A stretch of 64,000 bases of DNA from Cellulomonas endophytica (GTDB lineage: Bacteria > Actinomycetota > Actinomycetes > Actinomycetales > Cellulomonadaceae): contig NZ_RWJX01000006.1 in NCBI RefSeq assembly GCF_004123805.1, positions 1 through 64,000 on the forward strand, read 5' to 3'. Below the pieces are notes generated by a model. The model was not told where the DNA came from. It searched no databases and saw only the letters and a list, made by a program, of their open reading frames with translations. The position numbers and the translations under genes were made by a program. This document shows, one piece after another, positions 8,815 through 17,436 of the stretch (the stretch's first letter is position 1; every line of letters starts with the position of its first letter).

Positions 8815-8874
8815 AGCGCTGGTGCGGGTGCGTCGCAGGGACGGACCCGCCCTCGGACGAGGGCGTCCAGCGCT
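8815..8874 (-). promoter_or_regulatory. structured attenuator-like leader RNA upstream of cysK
   Basis: Starting at the base after the leader-peptide stop codon, the minus strand can form an 8-bp outer stem (AGCGCTGG at 8874-8867 with CCAGCGCT at 8822-8815). Inside it are two mutually exclusive hairpins: CGCCCTC/GAGGGCG (8848-8865) and GCGGGT/ACCCGC (8824-8829 with 8845-8850), which share bases 8848-8850. A ribosome stalled on the Cys codons just upstream would cover the outer stem. The pairing is seen in the sequence; the regulatory role is inferred. Confidence 0.6.
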
Positions 8875-8961
8875 CTAGGGACAGCGACACGGGCGGGCGA
8901 CGACCACGTCGTCCGCCTGCGACGGCACGGCCACGAGGGACCGGAGGGTGCGGTGCAGCAC
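8875..8961 (-). CDS. cysteine leader peptide (28 aa) upstream of cysK
   Basis: A short ORF starting GTG at 8961 and ending TAG at 8875, with a strong Shine-Dalgarno sequence (GAGGAGGGG) 6 nt upstream. The encoded 28 residues end Ala-Arg-Pro-Cys-Arg-Cys-Pro. Both cysteines are TGT codons, rare in a genome that otherwise uses TGC, and they lie 2 and 4 codons before the stop, immediately in front of the outer attenuator stem. It lies between a good promoter (-10 at 9014-9009) and cysK. Cysteine-codon leader ORFs upstream of sulfur genes are known in mycobacteria; this one is different in sequence, and its role is inferred from position. Confidence 0.7.
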   Translation of the reverse strand: MLHRTLRSLVAVPSQADDVVVARPCRCP

Positions 8962-9008
8962 GCCTGTCCCCTCCTCGCCTGTCCCGGACCGTCGCCGTGG
9001 GCGCGACG

Positions 9009-9060
9009 ACCGTACCCGTAACGCCTCGGGCGCCGCAAAGAGTCCCACGACGAGTCCCAC
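9009..9060 (-). promoter_or_regulatory. cysK-leader promoter with upstream 9-bp direct repeats
   Basis: On the minus strand: -35 TTGCGG (9038-9033), 18-bp spacer, -10 TACGGT (9014-9009). Directly upstream of the -35 are two copies of GTGGGACTC separated by 3 bp (9060-9052 and 9048-9040), a 12-bp period that suggests a regulator-binding site, possibly for an activator. The promoter drives the leader peptide and cysK. Confidence 0.65.
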
Positions 9061-9188
9061 GACCGGGTGAGGACCCGGGGACCACCGGACGGCGCGCCCC
9101 GGGAGGCAGGTGCGTGCCGCTGCACGGGGAACGGGTGCGCGGGGGTCCGGGGCGCGCCGGACCGTCCCGCGGCGCCCCGGGGACGTGC

Positions 9189-9479
9189 TCAGCAGCAGGG
9201 GCGCACGCGCTCCCGCAGCGCGAGGACGGCGCCCTCGTCGAGCACCGTCACGTCCTTGGCCGTCTGCATCCACACCGCGTCGCTCATGACGTGGCCCGCC
9301 ACGTGCTCGACGACCCACAGGCCCGCGTCGGGTCCCGACCCGGCGACGAGGTGCCAGGTGCCGACGCGCCCGGTGGCGGCGTCGACGCCGCGCAGCGTCT
9401 CGGTGGCCGTGGCGGTGGCGGTGACGGCGGCGGGGTCGGTCGCCGCGACGGGCGGGGTCGCGAGCAGGGTGGCGCTCAT
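9189..9479 (-). CDS. hypothetical 96-residue protein
   Basis: I do not recognise this protein. From ATG at 9479 it has an Ala/Thr-rich N-terminus, then a compact part with T-W-H-L-V-A-G-S-G, W-V-V-E-H-V-A-G-H-V-M and V-W-M-Q-T-A-K-D-V-T-V-L-D, ending R-P-C-C. No signal peptide or membrane segment is obvious. The terminal Cys-Cys and the nearby histidines could bind metal, but that is speculation. The codon pattern (third-position GC) and the lack of a better overlapping frame support that it is coding. It is divergent from the GH35 gene. Confidence 0.55.
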   Translation of the reverse strand: MSATLLATPPVAATDPAAVTATATATETLRGVDAATGRVGTWHLVAGSGPDAGLWVVEHVAGHVMSDAVWMQTAKDVTVLDEGAVLALRERVRPCC

Positions 9480-9667
9480 GGGGGGCTCCGAGGGCGGGAG
9501 GACCGGTGCCGACGGTCGTCGACCCCTCCTCATCGACGCGGGGAGGGCACCCCTTGAGTCGCTGCGCCCCCGGGCGCGGGACGTCCCCAGCCCCGGCGCG
9601 GTTTCGTCCAGGGTCTGCATCGACCCGGCTCCTGCGCGCCGGCGTGGGCGGACCCTACGGTCGTCGC

Positions 9668-12112
9668 ATGCTCACCGCAGAGACCGCCGCCGAGGGCGTG
9701 CCGGGGACGACCGGGCCCCGCGCGCCCGGGCCGGCCCGGGGCGCACGCCGCCTCGTCGTGCCCGTCCCGCCCGCGCCGCGCCGCGGCCACCTCCCGCTGG
9801 GGGAGCCGGCCGGGACGCCGGACCGGATCGAGGTGACGAGCGGCTGGTTCGAGCGGGCCGGGCGGCCCTGGTTCCCGGTCAGCGGCGAGGTCCACTACGC
9901 GCGGGTGCCGCGGGAGCGGTGGTCGGACGTCCTGGGGCACGCCCGCGCCGGAGGGCTCGACAGCGTGGCGACCTACGTCCTGTGGCAGGCCCACGAGCCC
10001 GAGCCGGGGGTGTTCCGCTGGGACGGGGACCGCGACCTGCGGGCCTTCGTGCTGCTCGCGGCCCGGCACGGGCTGGACGTCGTCGTGCGGATCGGCCCGT
10101 GGGCGCACGGGGAGGCCCGCCACGGCGGCTTCCCGGACTGGCTCGTGGGGCGCGACGACGTGCGCCCGCGCACGGACGACCCCGCCTACCTCGCGCTCGT
10201 GCGCCGGCTGTACGCCGAGACGGCCGCCCAGCTCGAGGGGCTCAGCCACACCGACGGCGGGCCGGTCGTCGGCGTGCAGGTGGACAACGAGCTGTACGAC
10301 CAGCCGGGCCACCTGGCGACGCTGCGGCGCACGGCGGAGGAGCTGGGGCTGCGGGTGCCGCTGTGGACGGCGACGGGGTGGGGCGGGGCGCAGGTGCCCG
10401 GGACCCTGCTGCCCGTCTACAGCGCCTACCCCGACGGCTTCTGGGAGGAGACGACGACCGGCTGGCCGCCCTTCGCCCCGGTGCACTTCCGGTACAGCAG
10501 CGTCCGCGACGACCTGTCCGTGGGCGCCGACCTGCGCGAGGCGCTCGACGGCGTGGTCCTCGACCCCGCCGTGCCGCCGCGCCAGGACGACGACGCGCTC
10601 CCGTACGCCACCTGCGAGCTCGGCGGGGGGATGCACGTGGCCTACCACCGCCGCCCGCTCGTGCAGCCCCTCGACGTGGCCGCCCTCGCGCTGGCGAAGA
10701 TCGGCAGCGGCTCCGTCTGGCAGGGCTACTACATGTACGCCGGCGGGACGCAGCGGGTGGGCGCGCACGGCACGGAGCAGGAGTCGCAGGCCACGGGCTA
10801 CCCCAACGACGTGCCGACGCGCACCTACGACTTCCACGCGCCGATCGGCGAGCACGGGCAGGTCCGGCCGCACCACCACGCCCTGCGGCGCCAGCACCTC
10901 TGGCTGGCCGCGGACGCCGCGCTCGCGGCGATGCCGGCGACGATCGGGGGCGGGGGCGAGGACCCGGAGGAGCTGCGGTGGTCCGTGCGCTCGGACGGGC
11001 ACCGCGGCTACCTGTTCCTCACGACCTACCAGCCGGCGCACACCCCGCTGCCCCCGCAGCCCGGGGTCCAGGTCGAGGTCGTCCTCGGGGGCACCCCGCT
11101 CACCGTGCCGTCGGCGCCGGTCGACCTGCCCGCGGGGGTCAGCGTCGTCTGGCCGCTGCGCCTGCCGCTGACGGACGCGCTCGTCCTGCGCAGCGCGACG
11201 GCGGGGCTGCTCACGCGCCTGGACGCCGAGGACGCCGCCGACGCGACCGGGGACGTCGACCCGCTGGTCGTGCTCGTCGCGACGGACGGGGTGCCCGTCG
11301 AGCTCGTGCTGGAGGGCGACGTGCCGGTGGGGGGCGCGGGCCGCGGCGCCGCCCGGGACGGGACGACCGTCGTGACGCTGGCCGACGCCCCGGGGCCCGG
11401 GACCGTCGTCCGGCTGCCCGGCGTCCGGGTCCTCGTGGTCGACGAGGCGTCCGCCGACCGGCTCCACCGCCTCCACCTCGGCGGCCGCGACCGCCTCGTG
11501 CTGGCCGACGCGCCCGTGCACGCCGAGGACGGCGCCCTCGTCGCCCACCCGACCGGTCCCGTGTCGTCCGTGTCCGTGCTCCCGGCGCCGGCGCGGCTCG
11601 TCGGCGAGGGCGTGACGCCGGCGGCGTCGACCGCGCCCTGGACGACGTGGACGCTCACGACCCCCGACGCAGGGGCCCGCCGGCTCGTCGCGGACCTGCA
11701 CCCCGTCGCACCGGCACCCCCCGCGCCGACGCGGGGCGGGCCGATGGACCGCCTCGCCGCCCCGACGGACCTGTCGGGCGCGGCCCGCGTCGACCTCGCC
11801 GTGCCCGACGCCCTGCTCGCCGACGTCGACCGCGCGCTGCTGCGGATCACGTGGACGGGCGACGTCGGCCGCCTGCTCGTCGGCGAGGAGGTGGTGGGCG
11901 ACCACTTCTGGCACGGCCGCGTGTGGGACGTGGACCTGGCGCCCTGGCGCGACGAGGTGCGCCGGCACGGCGTCCGGCTCGAGCTCCTGCCCTGGCGCCG
12001 GGCCACGGGCGTGTGGGTCGACCCCTCCGTGCGGGACGTCCCCGACGGCATCACCGTCGCGGCGGTCGACGTGGTGCGCGTCCCCCGGGTCGTCGTGACC
12101 CTCGAGGACTGA
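9668..12112 (+). CDS. GH35-type beta-galactosidase
   Basis: An 814-residue glycoside hydrolase of family 35. The TIM barrel begins around residue 60 with W-F-P-V-S-G-E-V-H-Y-A-R-V-P and continues through I-G-P-W-A-H-G-E. The acid/base is E208 in V-D-N-E-L-Y and the nucleophile probably E317 in C-E-L-G-G-G-M. C-terminal beta-rich domains follow. No signal peptide is seen, so the enzyme is probably cytoplasmic and acts on imported galacto-oligosaccharides. TACGGT (9656-9661) plus 6 nt precedes the ATG: leaderless. The DUF5107 protein follows 100 bp downstream on the same strand, likely one transcription unit. Confidence 0.88.
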   Translation: MLTAETAAEGVPGTTGPRAPGPARGARRLVVPVPPAPRRGHLPLGEPAGTPDRIEVTSGWFERAGRPWFPVSGEVHYARVPRERWSDVLGHARAGGLDSVATYVLWQAHEPEPGVFRWDGDRDLRAFVLLAARHGLDVVVRIGPWAHGEARHGGFPDWLVGRDDVRPRTDDPAYLALVRRLYAETAAQLEGLSHTDGGPVVGVQVDNELYDQPGHLATLRRTAEELGLRVPLWTATGWGGAQVPGTLLPVYSAYPDGFWEETTTGWPPFAPVHFRYSSVRDDLSVGADLREALDGVVLDPAVPPRQDDDALPYATCELGGGMHVAYHRRPLVQPLDVAALALAKIGSGSVWQGYYMYAGGTQRVGAHGTEQESQATGYPNDVPTRTYDFHAPIGEHGQVRPHHHALRRQHLWLAADAALAAMPATIGGGGEDPEELRWSVRSDGHRGYLFLTTYQPAHTPLPPQPGVQVEVVLGGTPLTVPSAPVDLPAGVSVVWPLRLPLTDALVLRSATAGLLTRLDAEDAADATGDVDPLVVLVATDGVPVELVLEGDVPVGGAGRGAARDGTTVVTLADAPGPGTVVRLPGVRVLVVDEASADRLHRLHLGGRDRLVLADAPVHAEDGALVAHPTGPVSSVSVLPAPARLVGEGVTPAASTAPWTTWTLTTPDAGARRLVADLHPVAPAPPAPTRGGPMDRLAAPTDLSGAARVDLAVPDALLADVDRALLRITWTGDVGRLLVGEEVVGDHFWHGRVWDVDLAPWRDEVRRHGVRLELLPWRRATGVWVDPSVRDVPDGITVAAVDVVRVPRVVVTLED

Positions 12113-12212
12113 CCCCGCCTCCCTGCAGCGGCCGTGGCCACGACCGCCCCGGCACCCCCGACGGCATCCCGACGACCCGCCCTCCCCCCGACGACCCTGC
12201 GAGGACCGCACC

Positions 12213-15200
12213 ATGACCACCGACCAGCACGCCCCGCCCGCGCCGGCCCTGCCCGGCGCCGTCGACGCCGCTGCCGCCGCGGCGGTGGACGCGCGGCCGC
12301 GGATCACCCTGCCGGACGCCCCCGCGCACCTGGCCGCGACCCTCGCCGCCGGGGGCGCCGTGGCGTGGTCCGAGCCGCTGACGATCCGCACGTACGAGGC
12401 GGGCGAGCCGAGCCCGTACCCCATGTTCCTCGACCACCGCGTCTACCAGGGCTCCAGCGGCGCGGTGTACCCCCTGCCCCTCGTGGAGAGGGTGGCCGAC
12501 GAGGGCGTCGACCGGCCGTGGCAGGCGGTGCACCTGGAGAACGCGTACGTGCGGCTCGTGGTGCTGCCCGAGCTCGGCGGGCGGATCCACGTGGGGTACG
12601 ACAAGACCACGGGGTACGACTTCTTCTACCGGAACGACGTCATCAAGCCGGCCCTCGTGGGGCTGGCCGGACCGTGGATCAGCGGCGGGGTCGAGCTCAA
12701 CTGGCCGCAGCACCACCGGCCGGCCACGTACCTGCCGGTGGAGACGCACGTCGAGACCGACGACGACGGCACGGTCACCGTCTGGTGCGGCGACCACGAC
12801 CCCTTCGCGCGCATGTCGGCGCAGCACGGCGTGCGGCTGCGCCCGGACAGCTCGCTGGTGGAGCTGGCGGTGCGGCTGCACAACCGGACGAGCGAGCGCC
12901 GCTCGTTCCTGTGGTGGGCCAACGTGGCCGCGCGCGTCCACGACGACTACCAGTCCTTCTTCCCGGAGGACGTGCGGTACGTCGCGGACCACGCCCGCCG
13001 GGCGCTGACGGCCTTCCCGCGCGCGGACCGGCCCTACTACGGGGTGGACTACCCCGCGCTGGCGGCGGAGCACCCCGGCGCGGACCGGATCGACTGGTAC
13101 CGCAACATCCCCGTGCCGACCTCGTACATGGTCGTCGACTCGCAGGAGAGCTTCTTCGGCGGCTACGACCACGCCGCGGGCGCGGGGTTCGTGCACTGGG
13201 CCGAGCGGCGCCTGTCGCCGGGCAAGAAGCAGTGGACCTGGGGCGACGCCCCGTTCGGGCACGCCTGGGACGACCAGCTCACGGACGGCGGCGGGCCCTA
13301 CGTCGAGCTCATGGCCGGGGTCTACACCGACAACCAGCCGGACTTCTCCTGGCTGCTGCCGGGCGAGACGAAGGTGTTCACGCAGCACTGGTACCCCGTC
13401 CCGGCGATCGGCCCGGCCCACGCGGCCACCCCCGACGCCGCCGTGCACGTGGACCGCACGGGCGGAGCGGGCGGAGCGGGCGGAGCGGGCGGAACCGGCG
13501 AGGTCGTCGTCCGGGTCGCCGTCACGTCCCCGCAGCGGGGCGCCGAGCTGCGCGTCCTGCGTGCGGGCGCGGTGGTGGCGCGCCGCGTGCTCGACCTGCG
13601 GCCGGGCGAGGTCGGCACCCTCGGGGCGCCGGGCGGTGCGGGCGAGGACCTGCGGGTCGAGCTCCGCGACACGCACGGCCGCGACCTCGTCTCCTGGGCC
13701 CCCTCCCACCCCGCCGACGGGACGCCCTGGGTCGCCGACGAGCCCCCCGCGCCGCACGCGGTCGGCTCCGTCGAGGAGCTCTGGCTGACCGGCGTGCACC
13801 TGAGCCAGTACCGGCACCCGACGCGCTCGCCGCTGCCCTACTGGCGCGAGGCGCTGCGGCGCGACCCCGGGGACGTCCGCACGAACCTCGCGCTGGCCGA
13901 CCACGACCACCGCGCCGGCCGGTACGCGGCGGCGCTGGCCCGCGTCGAGACCGCCCTGGGTCGCCTCCAGCGCCGCAACGCCAACCCCCTCGACGCCGAG
14001 GGCCTCTACCTCGCGGGCCTGCTCCTGGCCCGCCTGGGCCGGGGCGAGGAGGCCGAGCGGGCGTTCGGCAAGGCCGGGTGGGACGGCACCTGGGCCGCGG
14101 CGGCCGGGCTGGAGCTCGCCCGGTCCCTGGCGCGCCGCGGGCGTGACCGGGCGGCGCTGCGCGTGCTGGACACGCTCGACGGCGTGGTCGGCCACGACGT
14201 GCGGCGCACCGCCGTGCGGGCCGTGGTGCTGCGCCGCACGGGCCGGGCGCAGGAGGCGGCGGCGCTCGTCGACGCGGCCCTGCGCGCCGATCCGCTGGAC
14301 GCCACGCTGCGGGTCCTGGCCGACCGGCGCCCGCCGACGGACGCCGGCCTGCTGGTGGACGTCGCGGGCGACCTGGCCCGGGCGGGGGAGCCCCTGGCCG
14401 CCGTCGCGCTGCTGGAGCGGGCGGCGGCGGCGCCGCCGACCCCGGCGGGCAACGTGCGCCCGGTGGCGCTGTACACGGCGGCGGAGCTGCTCGACGAGGC
14501 GGGCCGCCCCGGGGCCGCCGAGGCGCTGCGGGACCGGGCCCGGGCGTCCGACCTCACCTGGGCGTTCCCCCACGGGCTCGACGCGCACGACGTGCTCCGG
14601 CGGGCCGTCGAGGCCGCGCCCGAGGACGCGGTGGCCCGGCACCTGCTGGGGTTGCTGCTGTACGCGCACGGACGCCGACGCGAGGCGCGGGACCTCTGGG
14701 AGCGGGCCCTCGCCCTCGGGCTGCGGCACCCGGTCCTCCTGCGGGACGCCGGGCTGGCCGCCTACGCGGTCGCCCACGACGACGCGCTCGCCTGGCACCG
14801 GTACGCCGAGGCGGTGGCAGCGGCGCCGGAGGACGCGCGGCTGCGGTACGAGCAGGACCAGCTCGCGCTGCGGCTGGGCCACGGGCCGCAGGAGCGGCGC
14901 GCCCGCCTCGAGGCCGTCGAGCCCCTCGTCCTCACGCGCGACGACCTCACGGTCGAGTACGTCGGCCTGCTCACGGCCACCGGGGCCGCCGAGCGCGCGC
15001 GGGCCATCCTCCTCGGCCGTCGGTTCCACCCCTGGGAGGGCGGGGAGGGCCGGACGCTGGCCGCCTGGGACGCGGTGCACGACGCGCTCGGGCTGCCGCG
15101 CACCGACCCCCCGGCCGGCCTCGGCGAGGCGCGCCCCCGCTGGACCGCGCCCGCCGCGGTCCGCCCGGACGGCTCCACGGACTACTTCGCCACGAGCCTG

Positions 15201-15248
15201 CCCGACCTGCTCCTGTTCGTCCGGGAGAGCGAGGACGACGAGGGCTGA
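12213..15248 (+). CDS. DUF5107 domain protein with C-terminal tetratricopeptide repeats
   Basis: A 1011-residue protein. Residues about 60-400 form a DUF5107 domain, a mutarotase-like beta-sandwich seen with glycoside hydrolases: L-P-E-L-G-G-R-I-H-V-G-Y-D-K-T-T-G, then G-G-V-E-L-N-W-P-Q-H-H-R and W-W-A-N-V-A. A Gly/Ala linker from a 9-bp repeat separates a second beta region, and from about residue 530 onward there are TPR-like helical repeats (A-L-R-R-D-P-G-D-V-R-T-N-L-A-L-A and similar). Family function is poorly defined; presence beside GH35 suggests a role in galactoside metabolism, possibly sugar-end recognition. Start ATG with GAGGA Shine-Dalgarno. No signal peptide. Confidence 0.82.
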   Translation: MTTDQHAPPAPALPGAVDAAAAAAVDARPRITLPDAPAHLAATLAAGGAVAWSEPLTIRTYEAGEPSPYPMFLDHRVYQGSSGAVYPLPLVERVADEGVDRPWQAVHLENAYVRLVVLPELGGRIHVGYDKTTGYDFFYRNDVIKPALVGLAGPWISGGVELNWPQHHRPATYLPVETHVETDDDGTVTVWCGDHDPFARMSAQHGVRLRPDSSLVELAVRLHNRTSERRSFLWWANVAARVHDDYQSFFPEDVRYVADHARRALTAFPRADRPYYGVDYPALAAEHPGADRIDWYRNIPVPTSYMVVDSQESFFGGYDHAAGAGFVHWAERRLSPGKKQWTWGDAPFGHAWDDQLTDGGGPYVELMAGVYTDNQPDFSWLLPGETKVFTQHWYPVPAIGPAHAATPDAAVHVDRTGGAGGAGGAGGTGEVVVRVAVTSPQRGAELRVLRAGAVVARRVLDLRPGEVGTLGAPGGAGEDLRVELRDTHGRDLVSWAPSHPADGTPWVADEPPAPHAVGSVEELWLTGVHLSQYRHPTRSPLPYWREALRRDPGDVRTNLALADHDHRAGRYAAALARVETALGRLQRRNANPLDAEGLYLAGLLLARLGRGEEAERAFGKAGWDGTWAAAAGLELARSLARRGRDRAALRVLDTLDGVVGHDVRRTAVRAVVLRRTGRAQEAAALVDAALRADPLDATLRVLADRRPPTDAGLLVDVAGDLARAGEPLAAVALLERAAAAPPTPAGNVRPVALYTAAELLDEAGRPGAAEALRDRARASDLTWAFPHGLDAHDVLRRAVEAAPEDAVARHLLGLLLYAHGRRREARDLWERALALGLRHPVLLRDAGLAAYAVAHDDALAWHRYAEAVAAAPEDARLRYEQDQLALRLGHGPQERRARLEAVEPLVLTRDDLTVEYVGLLTATGAAERARAILLGRRFHPWEGGEGRTLAAWDAVHDALGLPRTDPPAGLGEARPRWTAPAAVRPDGSTDYFATSLPDLLLFVRESEDDEG
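13459..13494 (+). repeat. 9-bp in-frame tandem repeat (four copies)
   Basis: Four copies of CGGGCGGAG (the last ends GAA) inside the DUF5107 gene. They encode a Gly-Gly-Ala linker between the mutarotase-like part and the following beta domain. In-frame copy-number change would alter linker length only. Confidence 0.9.
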
Positions 15249-15331
15249 GGCGGCGGCCGCGACGCCGCCGGCACCGGCCCGCGCCCGGGAGGGGGCTGCC
15301 GCGGGCGGCGCCGGGCTCCTAGGGTCGGTGC

Positions 15332-16105
15332 ATGACCGTCGAGTACGTGCGGTACCGCGTCACAGGTGACGCGCAGGCGTTCGAGGACGCGTACGCGCGC
15401 GCCGCCCGGTCGCTCGCGCAGGCGCCCGAGTGCGTCGACTACGAGCTGAGCCGGTGCACGCAGGACCCGGCGGCGTACGTCCTGCGCCTGACGTGGACGT
15501 CCGCCGCCGGGCACCTCGAGGGCTTCCGCCACGGGCCCCACTTCCCGCCCTTCCTCGCGGAGATCCGGCCCTGGGTCGACGACCTGGAGGAGATGCGCCA
15601 CTACGAGCCGACCGCCGTGGCGGGGTCCGGGGGCGCCGTGCCGACGCTGCACGCCTGGGCCGGCGGCGCCGGGGCGTTCGAGCGCCTCACGGAGGTCTTC
15701 GACGGCAAGGTGCTCGCCGATCCCGTCCTCGGCCCGGTGTTCGCGGGCATGGACGCCTCGCACCCGCGGCACGTGGCGCTCTGGCTGGCGGAGGTGTTCG
15801 GCGGCCCGCCGCGCTACACGGCCGAGCGCGGCGGGTACCCGGCGATGCTCGGCCACCACCTCGGCCGGGGCATCACGGAGGTCCAGCGGCGCCGCTGGGT
15901 CGACCTGCTCCTGGACGCCGCCGACGAGGCGCGCCTGCCCGACGACCCCGAGTTCCGGGCGGCGTTCGTCGGCTCCGTGGAGTGGGGCACGCGGCTCGCG
16001 GTCGCGAACTCCCGCCCGGGCGCCGCGCCGCCCCGGGAGGCACCCGTCCCGCGGTGGGGCTGGGGCGTCGCGCCGCCCTACAGGGACGGCACCCCGGCGG
16101 GCTGA
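15332..16105 (+). CDS. antibiotic-biosynthesis-monooxygenase (ABM) - truncated haemoglobin fusion
   Basis: A 257-residue two-domain protein. Residues 1-95 form an ABM-type ferredoxin-like domain (V-E-Y-V-R-Y-R-V, then C-V-D-Y-E-L-S-R-C, then L-T-W-T-S-A-A-G-H-L). Residues about 100-220 are a group II truncated haemoglobin: A-F-E-R-L-T-E-V-F-D, D-P-V-L-G-P-V-F-A-G-M, W-L-A-E-V-F-G-G, with H176 in G-H-H-L-G-R-G-I-T-E as probable proximal haem ligand. Such fusions are known in Streptomyces and relatives; a role in oxygen- or NO-dependent oxidation of small aromatics has been proposed. TAGGGT plus 6 nt before the ATG indicates a leaderless transcript. Single gene between DUF5107 and lacI-type genes. 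Confidence 0.85.
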   Translation: MTVEYVRYRVTGDAQAFEDAYARAARSLAQAPECVDYELSRCTQDPAAYVLRLTWTSAAGHLEGFRHGPHFPPFLAEIRPWVDDLEEMRHYEPTAVAGSGGAVPTLHAWAGGAGAFERLTEVFDGKVLADPVLGPVFAGMDASHPRHVALWLAEVFGGPPRYTAERGGYPAMLGHHLGRGITEVQRRRWVDLLLDAADEARLPDDPEFRAAFVGSVEWGTRLAVANSRPGAAPPREAPVPRWGWGVAPPYRDGTPAG

Positions 16106-16144
16106 GCCGCCGCCGCGACGGGCCGCCGGTGCGATGATCCGCCC

Positions 16145-17158
16145 GTGAGCACCCCGGGCGCCCGGCCGACGCTGCTCGACGTCGCGCGGACGGCGGGCGT
16201 GTCACGGGCGACCGCCGCGCGGGTGCTCGCCGGCAGCGGGACGGTGCGGGAGGACATGGCGTCCCGCGTCCACGCCGCCGCCGGCACGCTGGGGTACCTC
16301 ACGAACCCGGTCGCGCGCGCCCTGCGCCGCGGCCGCACGGGCGCGGTGGCGGTCGTCGTGCCCCACAGCGCGACGGGCGGCCTGGCGGCACCGTTCGTCA
16401 CGGACCCCGTGCAGGGCGCCTCGACGGTGCTCTTCGAGCGCTCGCTCCAGCCCGTGCTGCTGCTCGACGACGGCCGCAACACCGACTGCCTGGTGCACCA
16501 CCTCCTGTCGGGGTTCGTCGACGCCGCCGTCGTCATCCCGCTGGGGGAGTCCGAGGCGCTGTTCCGCGAGCTGGGCGCCCTGCGGGTGCCGGTCGTCTTC
16601 GCCGGGCACCCGAGCGCGGACGTGGAGGGCCGGCACTTCGTCGACGCCGACAACCTCGGGGGCGCACGGGCCGCGGCCCGGGCCCTCCTCGAGGCCGGCC
16701 GGCGCCGCATCGGCATGCTCGCGGGCCCGGCCGCCTACGAGCCCGCCGTCGACCGCGAGCGGGGGCTGCGCGAGGAGCTCGCGGCGTGGGGCGTGCCGGC
16801 GCCCACGGTCGTGCGCGGCGACTTCTCCCTGCCGTCGGGCGTGGCCGCCTGCGAGGGCCTGCTGCGCCGCCTGCCGGACGTGGACGGGGTCTTCGCCGCC
16901 TCCGACCTCATGGCGGTCGGCGCGCTGCGCGCCCTGGCGGCGAGCGGCCGTCGCGTCCCGGAGGACGTGTCGGTCGTCGGGTTCGACGACACGGTGGTCG
17001 CGGCCACGTCCGAGCCGCCCCTGACCACGGTGCGGCAGCCCCTGCGCGAGATGGGCGCGCGCGCCGCCCGCATGGTCCTCGAGCTGCTGGAGCGGGGCGC
17101 GCTCGACGAGCCGCACGTCCTCCTCCCCACGGTCCTCACCCGCCGCGGATCCGTCTGA
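16145..17158 (+). CDS. LacI-family transcriptional regulator
   Basis: A 337-residue regulator. The N-terminal helix-turn-helix is T-L-L-D-V-A-R-T-A-G-V-S-R-A-T-A-A-R-V-L-A-G and the hinge N-P-V-A-R-A-L-R-R-G-R-T-G; the rest is a periplasmic-binding-protein-like sensor ending in the typical L-T-T-V-R-Q-P segment. These regulators usually repress sugar genes and are released by a sugar ligand. The ThuA/Gfo-Idh pair lies directly downstream, behind a promoter with a 12-bp palindrome centred on CG, a LacI-type operator shape, so that pair is the likely target. GTG start with a GATGAT hexamer 6 nt upstream. Confidence 0.93.
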   Translation: MSTPGARPTLLDVARTAGVSRATAARVLAGSGTVREDMASRVHAAAGTLGYLTNPVARALRRGRTGAVAVVVPHSATGGLAAPFVTDPVQGASTVLFERSLQPVLLLDDGRNTDCLVHHLLSGFVDAAVVIPLGESEALFRELGALRVPVVFAGHPSADVEGRHFVDADNLGGARAAARALLEAGRRRIGMLAGPAAYEPAVDRERGLREELAAWGVPAPTVVRGDFSLPSGVAACEGLLRRLPDVDGVFAASDLMAVGALRALAASGRRVPEDVSVVGFDDTVVAATSEPPLTTVRQPLREMGARAARMVLELLERGALDEPHVLLPTVLTRRGSV

Positions 17159-17197
17159 GCCGGCCGGGGGAGGGCGCCGTCGCCGCCGTGCGACCGC

Positions 17198-17247
17198 TTT
17201 ACAACGGCCGGGGCCTGCGGCAGGCTCTCCCGTCAGAGATCGATCTC
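17198..17247 (+). promoter_or_regulatory. promoter and LacI-type operator for the ThuA/Gfo-Idh pair
   Basis: -35 TTTACA (17198-17203), 17-bp spacer, -10 CAGGCT (17221-17226), then a perfect 12-bp palindrome GAGATCGATCTC (17236-17247) starting near the expected transcription start. A second perfect palindrome, CGCGACCGGTCGCG, lies at 17261-17274. Even palindromes with central CG are typical LacI operators. Positions seen directly; regulator assignment inferred from adjacency. Confidence 0.6.
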
Positions 17248-17436
17248 CGGCCTGCGGGCCCGCGACCGGTCGCGACCGCCCTGCCCGACGACGTGCACCT
17301 CGGCTGACCGCACCCTCCCGCCCCAGCACCTGCCGCCCAGCACCTCCCGCCCCGCGGCCCGGCGCCCCGCCGCCGACGGCCGGGACCGCGCCGCGCCGAC
17401 CCACCACCCCTGCACCCATCCCGACGGAGGGACGAC

